NCBI RefSeq assembly: GCF_019112545.1
Contig: NW_025064946.1
Coordinates: forward strand, 34,852 to 98,851
Reading direction: 5' to 3'
DNA length: 64,000 bases
From: Guyanagaster necrorhizus
Taxonomy: Eukaryota; Basidiomycota; Agaricomycetes; Agaricales; Physalacriaceae
Shown in pieces: positions 35,987 to 50,480 of the stretch. The position numbers and the translations under genes are program-made. The notes beneath the pieces are model-generated. The model ran no database searches. It was not told the origin of the DNA and saw only the letters and a program-made list of their open reading frames with translations. Position 1 is the first letter of the stretch. Each line of letters opens with the position of its first letter.

Positions 35987-38900
35987 CGTAGCGGACGAAC
36001 TCAAAGACTACTTCGGTGAAGGGTGGGAGGTGATTAGATAGCGGAACAATTTCGCTTGGCGTAGCAGACCATACTGCCAGTCTTGGTCTCATGATTGAAG
36101 AGTTTAGAGTTTAAAAAACCGGTATATGGTTCCCACAAGGAACACCGGGGTTCTGTGCCACTGCCAGAAAAAATGTCACGGACATTAACAATACCGTGCC
36201 GCTGTGATATCCACTAGGTGCCAACTGGAGATGTCGCACGGGTTTGATACTGTCACAGGAACCACAAAAAAAATAAATGCGTTGAAGGATTATACATGTC
36301 GGTCAGAGCCCAGGGGGACCAACGCCCTACATAAAAATTAGATTTATAGATACCTTGAAGAAGATACGGAGCCTTGAGAGAAGCGGCCTGACCGACGTTA
36401 TACCAAGTCCTGATTTGGAGGGTTTTCCCACGGTGTCTTGCTTTCCCTTACTGCAACAACGATGTCAAGAAAAGTACGAATATTCTTCCACTTACCGTGC
36501 TTGCTTCTCGCTGGCGGTTAATTCCATAACACGATATCGAGGAACGTCACCCGCCTGTCCGACACTTTTCTGCACCACCGATGACTGGAATATCCGTGAT
36601 GACTGCAGTATGTCTGGAGGTAGTATGGCAGCTGCATATATGCTATCGAGAATTTATGATTCGCTTATCTTTCTTTTGCAGTTTTATTCGAAGGACCTCC
36701 ATGCAAATGCTGACCGAAATCATTACCTCACCGAGGGCGCATATTATTGAGGTTTCATTCTTCGTCCTTCGTCCTTCATGCCTTTCAGCTTTGCGACGTG
36801 CTCGCTGACAGAGCAGAACATAAAGTCAATGTCAAAGAGTATACTTTATGGAGCTACTTGACAAAGACCTTAACCTTACTGCCATTTGGCATTTAAGTAT
36901 GCATGGTGCTCGCATTTTGGATTTCGTATCAATTGTTGACCATCGAGTGTCTAGGTCACTGCAACCTGTTTGTTTCCGGACCAAACTATGAGAGATCGTG
37001 GTTCGATTGTGCACGATCATTGATATTGGTGCAACTTCACCTCCTCCCATTCGTGTATGTCGACTTCCAGGCCTGACTTACTCCCGCTTACCGTTCTACC
37101 AGATCGCTTATGATGCCCTGCAATGGAGCGGGTATACCCATTCATGGGAATGTGACTGGAAATCTATTGGCTCGTGGACGGACCCAATTTTGGTTTATCG
37201 ACACCGCATTCTGGCCTTGCTGTATTGGTTCTCTAGCGCGTCTAGCACAAGTCGCCGCTGACATTATCTTCCAACTAAGCGAATGCTCGTCCTCGTCCTT
37301 TCCCCTCTGAGGCTTCATACTAGTTGTGGATGTTGCCAAAACAGCATACGCAATTTAGAGGATCTGTAATTTTGGAGATTTAGCGATATTCGACGGCCAC
37401 AGATATGAACGTTGTTACAAAGTATATTAAAGCGTTCGGGGGGCATAGTCGCCGTCTTTCCCTCCGCGGATGGGGGACCGATGCTCATGCGCATGAGGTG
37501 CTATCATAGGGAACGCGTATCAATACCCAGTACGGTCCCTGGGAGGTGATGAAATGCACCCGGGCGTCAGTAGTTTTTCGATTCGTTCAACATCCTTGCC
37601 GTCGAATATGCCGGTCTATACAACCTGGGGGGTCATGACCGGATATACGTTGATGCGGAGAAGGCTCGAGAAGCTGTCCATGAGGGAAGCTTTTGTTGGG
37701 AGACGTAGTGCGGCTAGCTGATGGTCAACTGATGGATCCAAAAACGTTTACTCTTGCCTATTATTTGGTGCTTCTATGCACGCAAGTCTAGTCGCGCGGG
37801 CATCGCCTGTATCCTTGCGAGCCTGACGAGGGTGGGTATAATATACGCCAAAGACTATTGTATGACCACAGTGAGTCGCGCCCATCTAGAACTGAATACG
37901 GCTGATGAACTGTTCTTTGTATCTCTAGGGCTACCAGGGTCATCTGACAGTCGAGGTTAATGACAACCTGTGACATACCATACGAACACGATTCCCATTT
38001 ACGCAAAGCTAAGTATCAAGGGTCTTATGCAGTGTTCCCTAGATGTGTTGGGTGAGTTTTTACCCTTTGACAGCTTCAAAGGGTTTGATATTTAGCCCTT
38101 TGTAGCTTTGAATAAAATATTTTTGGTGATGAGCCAATGTCACAACACCGAGCTCTTGATCACGGTGCCATCCTTCCAGAATATATGAGAAACAGAACCC
38201 GGCTAAAGAGTGTATACCCGCCGATCTTTGAAAAGACGCGAATCAAGGAATATAATTTCTGATTTTGGTTAGTCACCTTGGTTGCTTTGATGAGCCTACC
38301 AAAGACAATCGCAGGATATAGCCGAAGCGTCCGCTCCTCAAAGAGATTTGCAGATTCATCTTTCTGATCTTCTATAACCAATGAATGAATAGTTCTCCTC
38401 CTGGGGCTCTCGTCTAACCCTGGATGAGCAGGAATGTGAAGGAAACGGATATCAATTTAACACAGCATGACATGGTGATATCTTGGGGCGATGGACCTGG
38501 ACGGTTAAGGACATACTACACGGCGCGGTCCGTCTCCGAGGAGTGAATTGTTGCCAGTAGTGTTGAAGCTCGGAGGTACAAAACCCCCGGCGTGGCGCAG
38601 TCCCATCTGTTGAATGGTCTTAACGTCATACATGTAAAGGCTTCGTAAAAGTGAGTAAGTCTTTTTCCAATTCATGGCACTGATCTTTCGCACGCAAGGT
38701 GAATTGGAACTCCAATGCAGAACCACTGCAAGACGTTATCGTCCGTAAGGACAGTCGATGCTGCAGAGAACATTCAACATAGCAGCCTTTAGGTAGAGAG
38801 CGCTCACACTGTGTCTGAGTGTGCGCTCCGCTAACTGTGGGCTTCACAGTAGTCAGCACTAGTTTCAGTGGCGGCAAGGAAAGGGGGCCTAGGCGATCCG

Positions 38901-39394
38901 GTTTCAATATACTCTGAAGAAACTGCAGCACCAGAAGAACAGTTGACAGGTGGGACTGGCGGGACGGATGCCGGATAAGCGGCTGGGACACGGGAAGCAC
39001 TGTTACCGTCGAGAAATGATAGCAGTACTTCGTCAGGACTTCGAATGGCCCAGAAACCAGAGAAGTTTCCCTCGAACGCTCTGTACCAGTTAATTCGATA
39101 CTAGCGGTCAAGTAAAGTTCGGATGGTGCTGATGGTGAACAAGGAAGAGCTGCGCCGCTGACGCGTTAACATTCATTGGCATTATACGGTAACACTATCG
39201 ATTTCATTCGTCAATCATTACGTACACGTTTTTGAATGTAACTGGCGCAAATCTTCCAAAAATTCAGAATCAGTAAAATTTCTAGTGATAGAAGGCTACT
39301 TTGGTCATAGATTTGAAGCCCAAAGCAGAATACCAGTCGGACCGACGCCAATCCTCTCTATACTTGAAGAACTGCTTCCATTCGCTATAGTCTA
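35987..39394. other. Intergenic, only unconvincing frames
   Basis: No domain recognised. Short coding-like stretches, for example 37580-37711 plus (EYAGLYNLGGHDRIYVDAEK ending in TAG), may be relics of old genes, but no exon structure could be built. Confidence 0.35.
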
Positions 39395-40687
39395 TCACAA
39401 AAGCCTAGCTTCAACAGTTGCACAAATAAAAATGTCATAAATCTTACCCAAGCTAAAGCTGACTCCTCCTTTTTGGCTCAAAGATGGAAAGAAAGACCCA
39501 AAGTCTGCCCTCTGTGCCTCAGCTGTGGGATCCAGATCAGGATGTTGTATAATAGTAACGCGGAGACGTCGGAACGTATCGGAAAATGGAGGGTTGGATA
39601 GTAATTCATCCAGCTCCGCCCACTCCTTGATAGCTACAGCCACGTCATCCGCTACTATTTCGAAAGCCAGCTCTTCGATAGTTGACTGTCCGACTTTGTC
39701 TCGAATGTGAATAAGGTTGCGGATACACCACCAGAGGTTTACCGTTGTGTCAAAACCATGAATGAATGAGAAGAGTATTTTTCGTGTCGAGCCAAAGCAA
39801 AGGATATGCAAAGGCGACTCGGGACGAAAATGAGGCCAGTAGGAAAACGCTGAAACTGCATTAATGAAGAGGTGCCGGGTATTGACATGGCACTTACGGT
39901 TAAGAACCACAGTCAGCTCCTGAAGAGTCTGTGACGTAGCAGCAAGAATGGCGTTAGCGCGATCAAAATCGACCTTGTGATGGTGGCCAACGTTGATCGT
40001 AAGACGTCTCACTCGCTCCAAAGAGAATGGACAGCCTCCTTGTCGGAATATGCTTTCGAGGATTCCCGAGCCAACTCGATGAGCCGGATTATCATCATAT
40101 TTGAGAACTAGGTCCTCAACTTGAGGTGATGCAAGATACGCTGCCGAGCGCTGGCTTTCCTCATTGAAAACTAAAACACTCCGGGACAAGATCAGGGATT
40201 TAAGCTGTGGCGATCCGGAGATAAGTTCGTAGAGCTGATCTATATTGTCAAAGACGACATCATTGAGGTGAATTCCGAGAAATGAATATGAGGAAAGACA
40301 CGCAAGTGAACCATCAAGAAAATAATCCATGCGGACGTCAAGTAGTGTAATGACGCCCAGATTCGGCAAAGATTGAATTATGAGGTCAAGGATACCACCA
40401 GCCGGCGGTGGGGTCGACCGTGATATTTTACCGTACTTGGATATACCCAAGATCTTGACACTGGCAGATAACTGCGGTGACGAGAGACAAATCTCGTGGA
40501 ATTTTGTAAAAACGAAATTTTCGACGTATCTGATAGCTCTTAGGTTGATTCGGTGAAAGAGGAGAGCACGGGTCCGCGAAGAGAAGCTGCGGCTGACAAG
40601 AGAGCACGATTTGAGATCACGAGAGTTGTGCACCTCGTTGACGATCGCATCGATAAGCTCTTGTGGGAAATGGACCCAGTCAGGCAT
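39395..40687 (-). CDS. F-box protein
   Basis: 430 residues as a single frame. The N-terminus (residues about 5-50) is an F-box: FPQELIDAIVNEV, LKSCSLVSRSFSSRTRALLFHRI. The rest looks like the irregular leucine-rich region common in the large agaric F-box families (SPQLKSLILSRSVLV, SPQVEDLVLKYDD). F-box proteins link substrates to the Skp1-Cullin1 ubiquitin ligase. Two stretches inside the frame could be introns: one of 42 nt with GTAAGT and CAG ends near 39856-39897, whose removal joins VVLN to SAFSYWPHF, and one of 43 nt near the 3' end. So the true protein may be slightly shorter. The substrate is unknown. It is divergent from the checkpoint kinase (630 bp between start codons). Confidence 0.85.
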   Translation of the reverse strand: MPDWVHFPQELIDAIVNEVHNSRDLKSCSLVSRSFSSRTRALLFHRINLRAIRYVENFVFTKFHEICLSSPQLSASVKILGISKYGKISRSTPPPAGGILDLIIQSLPNLGVITLLDVRMDYFLDGSLACLSSYSFLGIHLNDVVFDNIDQLYELISGSPQLKSLILSRSVLVFNEESQRSAAYLASPQVEDLVLKYDDNPAHRVGSGILESIFRQGGCPFSLERVRRLTINVGHHHKVDFDRANAILAATSQTLQELTVVLNRKCHVNTRHLFINAVSAFSYWPHFRPESPLHILCFGSTRKILFSFIHGFDTTVNLWWCIRNLIHIRDKVGQSTIEELAFEIVADDVAVAIKEWAELDELLSNPPFSDTFRRLRVTIIQHPDLDPTAEAQRADFGSFFPSLSQKGGVSFSLGKIYDIFICATVEARLL

Positions 40688-41316
40688 TATCTATGCATGA
40701 GTGTTATTACTGCTGCGAAGGGCTCTTGAATTGTACGTACCGTATCCAATGGCAACGTTCAATAAAAAAAGCACGATATCCTTGTAATCCTATGTTAGAT
40801 TTTCCGTTCAATAATACAGTCCCGTTTCAACGTTATGAATGAAACGTAGAAAGACGTACAAAGGTTCGATAGCAAGGTGCAGATCCAAGAACAAGGGGTG
40901 ACATTCGTTGAAAGGGCTTGTCACGTCACGTCAGTGACGCTCGTGACATGCGACAGTCACGGTCGTTCTCCCTAGCTCAGATGTAAATTGCTCTTGCTTA
41001 TTCCCCTTGTTCTCGCGTACGAGACAGCAGAGAATCGCATCGATATTGGGTACGCTGCCGCAGTTGAGAATTACGCGTCGAATACTCTTTGCGCCGGCGA
41101 CGCGCTCAGAGTCTAGGGCGCCTGGACAATTTCCTCGAGGTGGCCTCCTTGCCACCCATTTTCGGTTTCTTGTCCTACGATCGGCGAAGACGCAAAAAGG
41201 AACCCAAATTAAACAAACACATACCGAACGGGGAATCCTACCCTGCACGTATAAAAAGTCTCCCATTCTCTTTTCTCTACCACCACCACTACTCCGCCAC
41301 ATTCTTGCACACGACA
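40688..41316. promoter_or_regulatory. Shared divergent promoter with a TGACG/CGTCA cluster
   Basis: Contains TCACGTCACGTCAGTGACG (40921-40939), with a perfect CGTCA-G-TGACG palindrome at 40929-40939 and further CGTCA copies just before it. TGACG is the half-site of CREB/ATF-type bZIP factors. It sits about 240 bp upstream of the F-box start and about 380 bp upstream of the kinase start. Regulation is inferred only from the motif. Confidence 0.35.
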
Positions 41317-43697
<2,381 letters not shown>

Positions 43698-44629
43698 ACT
43701 TCTCTTCAGGATTTCTTTTTCTTGGTGTTTTTCTCTCGGCTCATCCGGTTATGCCATCCTGCATTCAAGTTTTCTTAGATCTCTTACTATTTCAATCATC
43801 TCCAGTACCCTACTCGTGCATCATTCATTCTATACCAAATCAGTCTTGTGTACATTGGGCTATCTAAATCAGCCGCTGTTGTGTTCTAGTATATAATTTC
43901 TGCTTGGTGACGTCATGCGTCTTTTAAGTATTGCCTTTTTTTCTGCACAGAATCTGAGCCAGCAGTCGCGATGGCTCTATCTTATCCGCATCTTTCCCAG
44001 TGTTATCTGACACAAATTATCCGTTTCTGCGCAGATGACATGCATGAGGTTCCTCGATCAAGTTGTTCAAACCTTCCTGGTGTGTACCACTGTACAGGAC
44101 ACTGCCACCCCTTCTCATTGGTTACATCTAGGGCCCATCTGAATGGAATCGATGATTTCCCTGACCCTCTAAATTTTGGGGTGCGTCCTGGTGAGTGACG
44201 TCGTTCGCTCTCAGGCACCGCGTCAAGGTTCCCACCTTGAATCCGACCTTGCCAGTATTCGCTCGTGAATACTCCAGAGTCCTCGTCCTCTTCAATGCCT
44301 ATGTGAAGCGGCAAGGACGAGAGCTGCCTTGTTGATTTTGAAGTATTTAATCGGACTAGACTGATGCTTAGTATCGGCGGACCGGTATTTTAGGGTTCGT
44401 TTCGACTAGGCCATAACAGTAAAATACTTCCCGTGGGACGTCGAAGGCGCCGACCTGTTACCGCACCCGTTACAGTTACTCGATCGAAACTTCGATCCGA
44501 TGACTTGTCCATAGCGTTATACAAGGACCTACTTATACCGACTCGGAGACCTGCCTTCACTTTCAGAGAAGCACTATATTTTCAACTAAGACATTTAAGA
44601 GTAGGAACACGAAGTGGTATCTATTAGAC
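43698..44629. other. Intergenic between convergent genes, no gene seen
   Basis: 3' flanks of the kinase and of the phosphotransferase gene. The frame at 43971-44198 has no recognisable feature. Confidence 0.4.
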
Positions 44630-45949
44630 TCAATATGTAGCTGACAACGCTAGATATGGAGCGGGGAGCAGTATATTAGGATCCATATTACTATATATCG
44701 CGCGATCATGCAAAATTCGCAGAGGCTGCAGGTCCTGTCCTATCGCCTTCTCCCAAGCAGGAACCTTGGAAATTATGCGATTGGTCAACAACGTGAGAAG
44801 GTGCTTCCTCTCCTCGTCCGTCACCGACAGGGGGGGAAAGCTGAAATTTGGGTTTGAAGCCCACATGGGGACAGTGCGGGAGGCTTCCCAGTCTACGATC
44901 GTTACTATCTTTGTAGGGTCCGCCCGACTGACCAGAATATTACGTGGCGCAAAGTCTATGTGTTCGAGGACGATGGGTAAATCTTCAAGGCGATCCGGAA
45001 AGATGTGCTTCTGGATATTGGCTACTGCAGCGTCGACAAAAAGTTGCCTCTGGGCGTCATTATCTTGAGGTTTCTGCCCAAAATCTAGATCTCGTCGCGC
45101 AGTCGCCAAGAGCCAGTCCTTTGCCGTCGGAAATGGACCACATTTCTCGAGCTTGGGTGGGGAAATGGAAGTGTTTCGATTTGACGCCAGACGGGTCATG
45201 GGTCCGATATGAAACTCCCCGTTCTCCCTCTCGTAAATACTTCCAATCGAGTTGAAAGTTACGTTGATTATCTCCACCCATACATCAGCGATAGCGAGGC
45301 AGACCTGTTCGCGCTGCTTCGCATTGAGGCCTCGCCATACTGTAGAAAGGTTGTCGCCGTCGACCTATAGTTTGTCTTGATAAGCTTATCCTAATGATGA
45401 AGTGCCGGGACCTACGTATTCCATGATCATCCATTCACCTCCGACCTTCCTATCGGCATCAACGTCATGATACAGGATTCCAGGAACCGGGATCTTGGTC
45501 TTGGATTTCAGAAAACGCAAGGTGGCGACCTGACGGATTTCAATTTAATACGCATTACTTTCGGCCTAATTCGCGGCATACCTCTGAACGCATGGCCATG
45601 GGAGAGGTCATACCGCAGCCGGCATGTTTCAGGATAGACCATTGAACTCGAATGAACACTGCCTGCTGTCCCTTTTTCATATGTGCGATATAAGTCTGTA
45701 AACGTTTCAATAAAATTCAATTCGGGACATTTGCTGCCACGGACTTACCATATGATTTCCACCTTGACAAAAAAAAAACACGAGGTCAAAAAAACAAGAA
45801 AATTGACAACTAGCTGGGAACATACATTGCTCGAAGGGCTCGAATTTTGTACACTCGTCAGAGAGCTGCTTCTCAATACGGGACTTCAGTGTCACTTCGT
45901 CAATGGTGTCTCCGCTTGCGCTAGATGCAGGTAGACTGTTGGACGCCAT
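44630..45949 (-). CDS. Aminoglycoside-phosphotransferase/choline-kinase-fold protein (fungal APH family)
   Basis: Five exons: 45949-45826, 45762-45749 (14 nt), 45695-45582, 45529-45416, 45364-44630; 1101 nt, 366 residues; introns 51-63 bp. Family blocks in order: VATLRFLKSKTKIPVP, GGEWMIMEYVDGDNLSTVW, the catalytic loop LEHIDFAPRNILV (HxDxxxxN) and the metal-binding IVDWEAS. The fold transfers ATP phosphate to small hydroxyl compounds. In fungi this expanded family has mostly unknown substrates; it should not be read as antibiotic resistance. The exons join in frame only with the 14-nt exon 2. A TATA box lies about 30 bp upstream of the ATG. Confidence 0.88.
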
Positions 45950-45972
45950 GATGGTGGTTGAAAAGGTGGCCT

Positions 45973-45988
45973 CGGATTTTATAATCCG
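45973..45988 (-). promoter_or_regulatory. TATA box inside a CGG-N10-CCG palindrome, APH-family gene
   Basis: CGGATT-TTAT-AATCCG is a perfect inverted repeat with minus-strand TATAAAA at 45977-45983. CGG-N10-CCG is the spacing used by some Zn2Cys6 regulators (Put3-like), so a factor bound here would cover the TATA box. Motif-based inference only. Confidence 0.4.
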
Positions 45989-46441
45989 GCGGTCGGTAGG
46001 GGGTTATTATTCGGTTATTACTTTGGCGGCCTCAGCATCATCATGATCCTGGTCTACCGGGACTTGATCTCTCGGCCCTTTAAGAATATTCGTCCCTCTA
46101 ATTGGCGCCGTGTACCATTACTGCCAACAGTTGTTTCAAGGGGATGACTTATGCCTTATCATGTGTATATGGCAACTTCAAGGTTTAGCCGTCTGCGCAG
46201 AAATTAAAAGCGCCACTACTTGCGAGACAGGCACAGGACAGGACATGGATATCTATGTATGTTGCATACTTGACGTCGTAGATAGGTACACTCAGGATCA
46301 ATTAGTAAGGACCATGCGGGTAGAACGTAACGTTGAACGGTCAGCATACAACACTTCTTCAGCACCGGGACTTTCGAGACACTAAAATCAACGTAAACTT
46401 AGGAATTTTTAGCCCATCAAAGCGTCAGCACTTACCAAACA
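45989..46441. other. Intergenic, nothing recognised
   Basis: Upstream region of the phosphotransferase gene. The 91-codon frame at 46110-46385 has no recognisable feature. Confidence 0.35.
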
Positions 46442-46819
46442 TCAATAGTTGACGTCAACGCAGATTGCCCCATCGTGCATGATGATCATTTCGGATAGTA
46501 GGGCGTCCAAAAAGCTGTGGTTCTCCCCTGTATGGGCTAATAAAACTAGGTCAGCAGGTTGGAGCCATGCAGGCGTTTGGCACACCCACGCGAGTAGACG
46601 GCGAAGTATTATCTATGATGCCAAGACCCAAGACGGGCGAGTCAGCAAGGTCACGAGGCGTTAAAGGCAGGTGGTAGACTTACGGTCTTGAAGACACTCG
46701 AAGGTAAACATCGTTGGTCTTCCGTTGACTATAATCCAATGAACACAGTATTCCCCTTTCGACCAGCTCTTCTTCGAGCCTCCAACTTCCCATATTTGTG
46801 TAGTCTCACCAGGAGGCAT
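46442..46819 (-). CDS. Possible small gene of unknown function (73 residues, 2 exons)
   Basis: ATG at 46819. Exon 1 ends at 46684 before GTAAGT. A 156-bp intron (46528-46683, ending CATACAG) leads in frame to exon 2, which stops with TGA at 46442-46444. The protein has QIWEVGGSKKSWSKGEYCVHW, VNGRPTMFTFECLQD and LLSEMIIMHDGAICVDV. A minus-strand TATAAAAG-like box lies about 90 bp upstream (near 46906-46913). No family is recognised, and the intron is three times longer than others in the window. It could also be the tail of a decayed larger gene. Confidence 0.35.
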
Positions 46820-49800
46820 TGGTGCAATTAATCGGTTCTAAAAGCGAGGAGACAGGTGGGTGTGGTGTGCAGTTGTGAGTGGATTGGAAGGCGAGTTTGA
46901 AGTCTTTTATATGTTCTTGCCTCTGCAGGGACTTGCCAGTACGGATCCACGGCTACCCTTTGGTTACCCCGAATACGTCATGCTTGTTGCACCGCAAAGT
47001 GTATCTGTTTTCACTAGAGACAATTGTCAATAACAACACGCCCTCCGCATGTTTCCCCAGTAACTTACGCAAATAAACATATCCCAGAGTATGGCTCCAT
47101 CCTATGGCTATTTTTTTCACGGCTCCTCTGCAGCTGAGAGATTTTTACCATTCGGCTCATTATCGTCAAGTTCTGACCCGGGTCGTGCACAGAAGCAGCC
47201 GAACAGGGCTTCGCAAAGTAACTCCGATCACACGGCTCCAACCCAAATTCTTTGAAGATAACACAGATCTTTCAACGTCAACAGTCGTCAGTGTTTGGGA
47301 GATTTGAAGGTTGCCATAGTTACTTACAAGGCACTCCTTGTTTAACTGCCGAAGGGGTAGTTGTCCATATAAGATTCGAGAAAGGGCTCCCCGCAGCGTT
47401 GATGTGATTTTAATTCTTGCACACGTCATCCATAGATATGTAATTGATATCCCGGAACTCGGAACATGGGCTAATCATGTGCTCCATCGGATAGTGATTG
47501 GATTTCGAACACTGATGCTGAACGATGTCATTACTGGTGGAGTCCACTAGAGAAAGCTGTCAAGCTTTAGGAAAAAATAAAGATTCATCGATTACCATCT
47601 CGCCAGATTGGGACATATCGCCAAAAAGCACATGCGGTCTCTGGTGACGGGTGCCGTAAGCGTCAGGTACTCACGAGATATCGGAGACTCGTGGCGGCGC
47701 ATCAACGGAAATAGCATCAGAAAACGTCATTTGCCCATAAGTCAAAGATTGGAGAATTATACTTTATGGTTAGTATCAGGTACGCCCCTGGTCCGTGCGA
47801 GAATGCGAGGAAATGTAAGAGATTCCACGGGTTCTACAGAACGGGCGCGAGGTGAGGGCTGATTTCAGTTTGCTGTGCTGGGTAGTTGCCTTCCTCTTTT
47901 TGACACCGTATTGGAAATAATCCCAGTCTGTGAGCTACCAGGTGCGGTAGGATGCGCCACGTTCGTGCTGCGAAGGACAACAAGATAGATGCCGAATCGT
48001 GGAAATCCATGGCCATTGTTTCCTTCTTGGTGGATTCGGGCAATAAAATGTTTCATCAGATAAGAAAAGTGCTTCAAGTCGAAACTTGAAGATGTAGCAC
48101 GGATACACAGCCGACAGATACACTACTAGGAAGCGGGAAGGGCCACAATATATCGCGAAGTTCCGCAGAAGGTCCGATCAATCGATAGCAAGAACAAACC
48201 ATCTCTGTGGTGTCCGAGCGTTTCCAGGTATTTTTCGAGCGTTTCCCCGAAACTGAGGTCTACGCAGTGGATCCGAGGAAGCTGTCTCTGCCGGTCGGAG
48301 TTGGTCAAAGGCCTCCCTGGAAATTGATTAGCTCAACAGTCCACTGGGGCTTGCTCGGAGGCGAGCACCAGGAATAGAACGTAACAGCAAAGAGGTGCTT
48401 TGGTAGACTACCGAGTAGATTGTCGTCCACGCAAGTCTGATGGTTGAGAATACCGTGTTCCGCGTCCCGAGTCTTACAACCAGTCATTCAGTTTATGTTA
48501 TTGCGGGGGGCGGCGCAAGGAATACCGAAACAAATGAACGAAATTCAAAATGTCTGAACTGGTCGTTCGGGTACGACGGCGTGAAGGAGTCATGCGCTAG
48601 ACTGACAGGCATGTAGCGCTTACGCCGTTCAAATTCCTTCCAAAGCAACGCGTGTTCGAAGCCGCACCTGTACACGCTTGGTTCAAGTTGAGCAGACTCC
48701 GACTTGTATGCCCAGGCCCTAATCAGAGGCTATACCAATTGCGGAATCCTCTCTGTCCGTGGCTATTGCTACTGTTGCGATGAGACGGTGTATTTCCAAA
48801 GAGACTCGTGTGCCCGAGTTGATCACCAAGTAAACGCAATGAAATTGGACTGAGAATTGGTGGTGGGTGGTCGATGAGGCATGCGCAGACGGAGAGAACC
48901 TCGTGATACATAGAGCCGAAAAGGAAGCCAAGGCACCTGCCTACAACCATGTTGTACCCGGCAGAATTTCATCTTCATCTCAGCTGAAGTTAGAATACCG
49001 TCTGGAAGAAGGCCAGATCAGAAAACGTTTCTATGTTGAGGAATTTTGCGTATACAGACCGGCAAGAAGGCTCCTCGCGAAACCTGTCAGACAATCTCCC
49101 TCCAAAGACGGCAGCGCCATGAAGCCAGTTAAATATTAGGCTGCATTTTTTTCAGTTCACGGCGCCCGAGAATATGGCGAGAGCCAACGGTGCCACGCCC
49201 AGCCAGAAGAGCGTCAAAGGGACTTCAGGCCACGTATTGAAGCCGATAGGTGTACTTCACTCGTTCGGCGAGCCTTCGCAACCCGAGGTCATGCATGGAT
49301 CCGAGTCGCAGATACCTTGACCAGTGCGGAGCTCCATAATACCTTTGGCCATTGATAACCGATGATCAGTATCAAAGAGCATCGAAGCATCTTTACATAC
49401 CATAGAAACTGGTAGCATCGATTCAACGTCGAAAGAAGTGAATTTCGCGCGTGCAATAGGGTACCGGGTCCTCCTTGCGACTGCCTGTGGTTCTCAAAGA
49501 ACAAATAGATCGCGGCATGTGTTCTGATATGCATAGAGTTTGAGGTTCAGGTGCTGTCTCAGCTTCCGCCCCATTGAACTCCTTCTTGCGGTCGTCGCGA
49601 AGACATTGTTAGCTTGTTTCAGTACATTGTCTTGTCAGCAAGAACGTGATCCTTAAATTGAAAATCGAACGTCCTTAAGACTATTTGAGTACATAGGGAA
49701 AGGTACCGTACTCACAGAACGCGAATTGAGGTTTTCCATTTTTTCTCTTCTCTTTGTGGTTGAAAAGAGGGACGGATGATTTTGCAGCGCATAAACAGCA

Positions 49801-50079
49801 TAACTGCGGTGGATTTTTCTTTGGGAGGGAGTGACAGAACTAGAAGGATCATGGATGGCTGCAATTGTATCGCCACTTCGGCATATGAAATAAAGACGCC
49901 CGCAACACTAGGATATAAGAAGTGCGGTGGAACGGACGATGAAATAGGAATGTTAACAAAGAAAAAAATCTGGCTATAGAGTGATATGCATAAAGAAATT
50001 CAGGCGCCAAAAGCATCCAACAGAGATTCAATTTAAATTTCAAAACCAAAACTCCGATTACGTAACTGTGATACTCGGG
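46820..50079. other. Gene-poor stretch, decayed sequence
   Basis: Several minus-strand frames look faintly coding (for example SFGETLEKYLETLGHH at 48126-48308, and 49289-49534), but stops, missing splice sites and lack of recognisable domains prevent a gene model. No repeat structure seen. Confidence 0.35.
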
Positions 50080-50480
50080 TCTCGGCCCGAAATGCGACGC
50101 AATTTGCTTCATCGCCACCACGACGGCCGTCTTCCTCTCGACAGCTTCATATTGCGGTACACTTTAGAGAAAAGATTACACAATGTCCTGGTTAATTCAG
50201 TAATATTGTGTGCAGCAGGATTACCCACTGACTTGACTTCCCAATCCCCTTAACACTCATCAACGGACAGCCGTCTCTTCCTGTGCCTCTTTACTCGAGC
50301 CTAAGAATCTCAGAAATCCTTTTGCTTGTCTCTTCACCTGGACAACTCACGGAGCTTCTTCAAAAGCATTGTATATTTTGGATACACTCCGAGCTCTCTC
50401 TGACGCGTCGAACGATGACATCAAGTAGTCAACGATACCTTTCTGGTCCCTGATAATACGCTCGCAGGCATTCTTTTACT
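50080..50480 (+). pseudogene. Decayed tandem copy of the 5' part of the orphan gene at 51373
   Basis: Aligns in order to 51380-51830: CTCGGCCCGAAA/CAGCGGCCCGAAA, GTCTTCCTCTCGACAGC/GTCTTCCTCTCGGCGGC, TGTGCAGCAGGATTACCCACTGA/TGCGCAGCAGAATGGCTTACTGA, GCCGTCTCTTCC/GCTGTCTCTTCT, TTTACTCGAGCCTAAGAATCTCAGAAAT/TTTACTCGAAGAGCTCAGAAAT, then a GTCGAACGATGACATCAAGTAGTCAACGATA block. Small indels and stops destroy the frame. Confidence 0.6.

Noticed and set aside
37560..37715. Short protein-like stretch ending in TAG
   Set aside because: Only about 45 codons, no exon structure and no recognised family.
44630..45949. Reading the APH-fold gene as an antibiotic-resistance gene
   Set aside because: Fungal APH-family proteins are a large eukaryotic expansion with other or unknown substrates; intron structure shows it is native.
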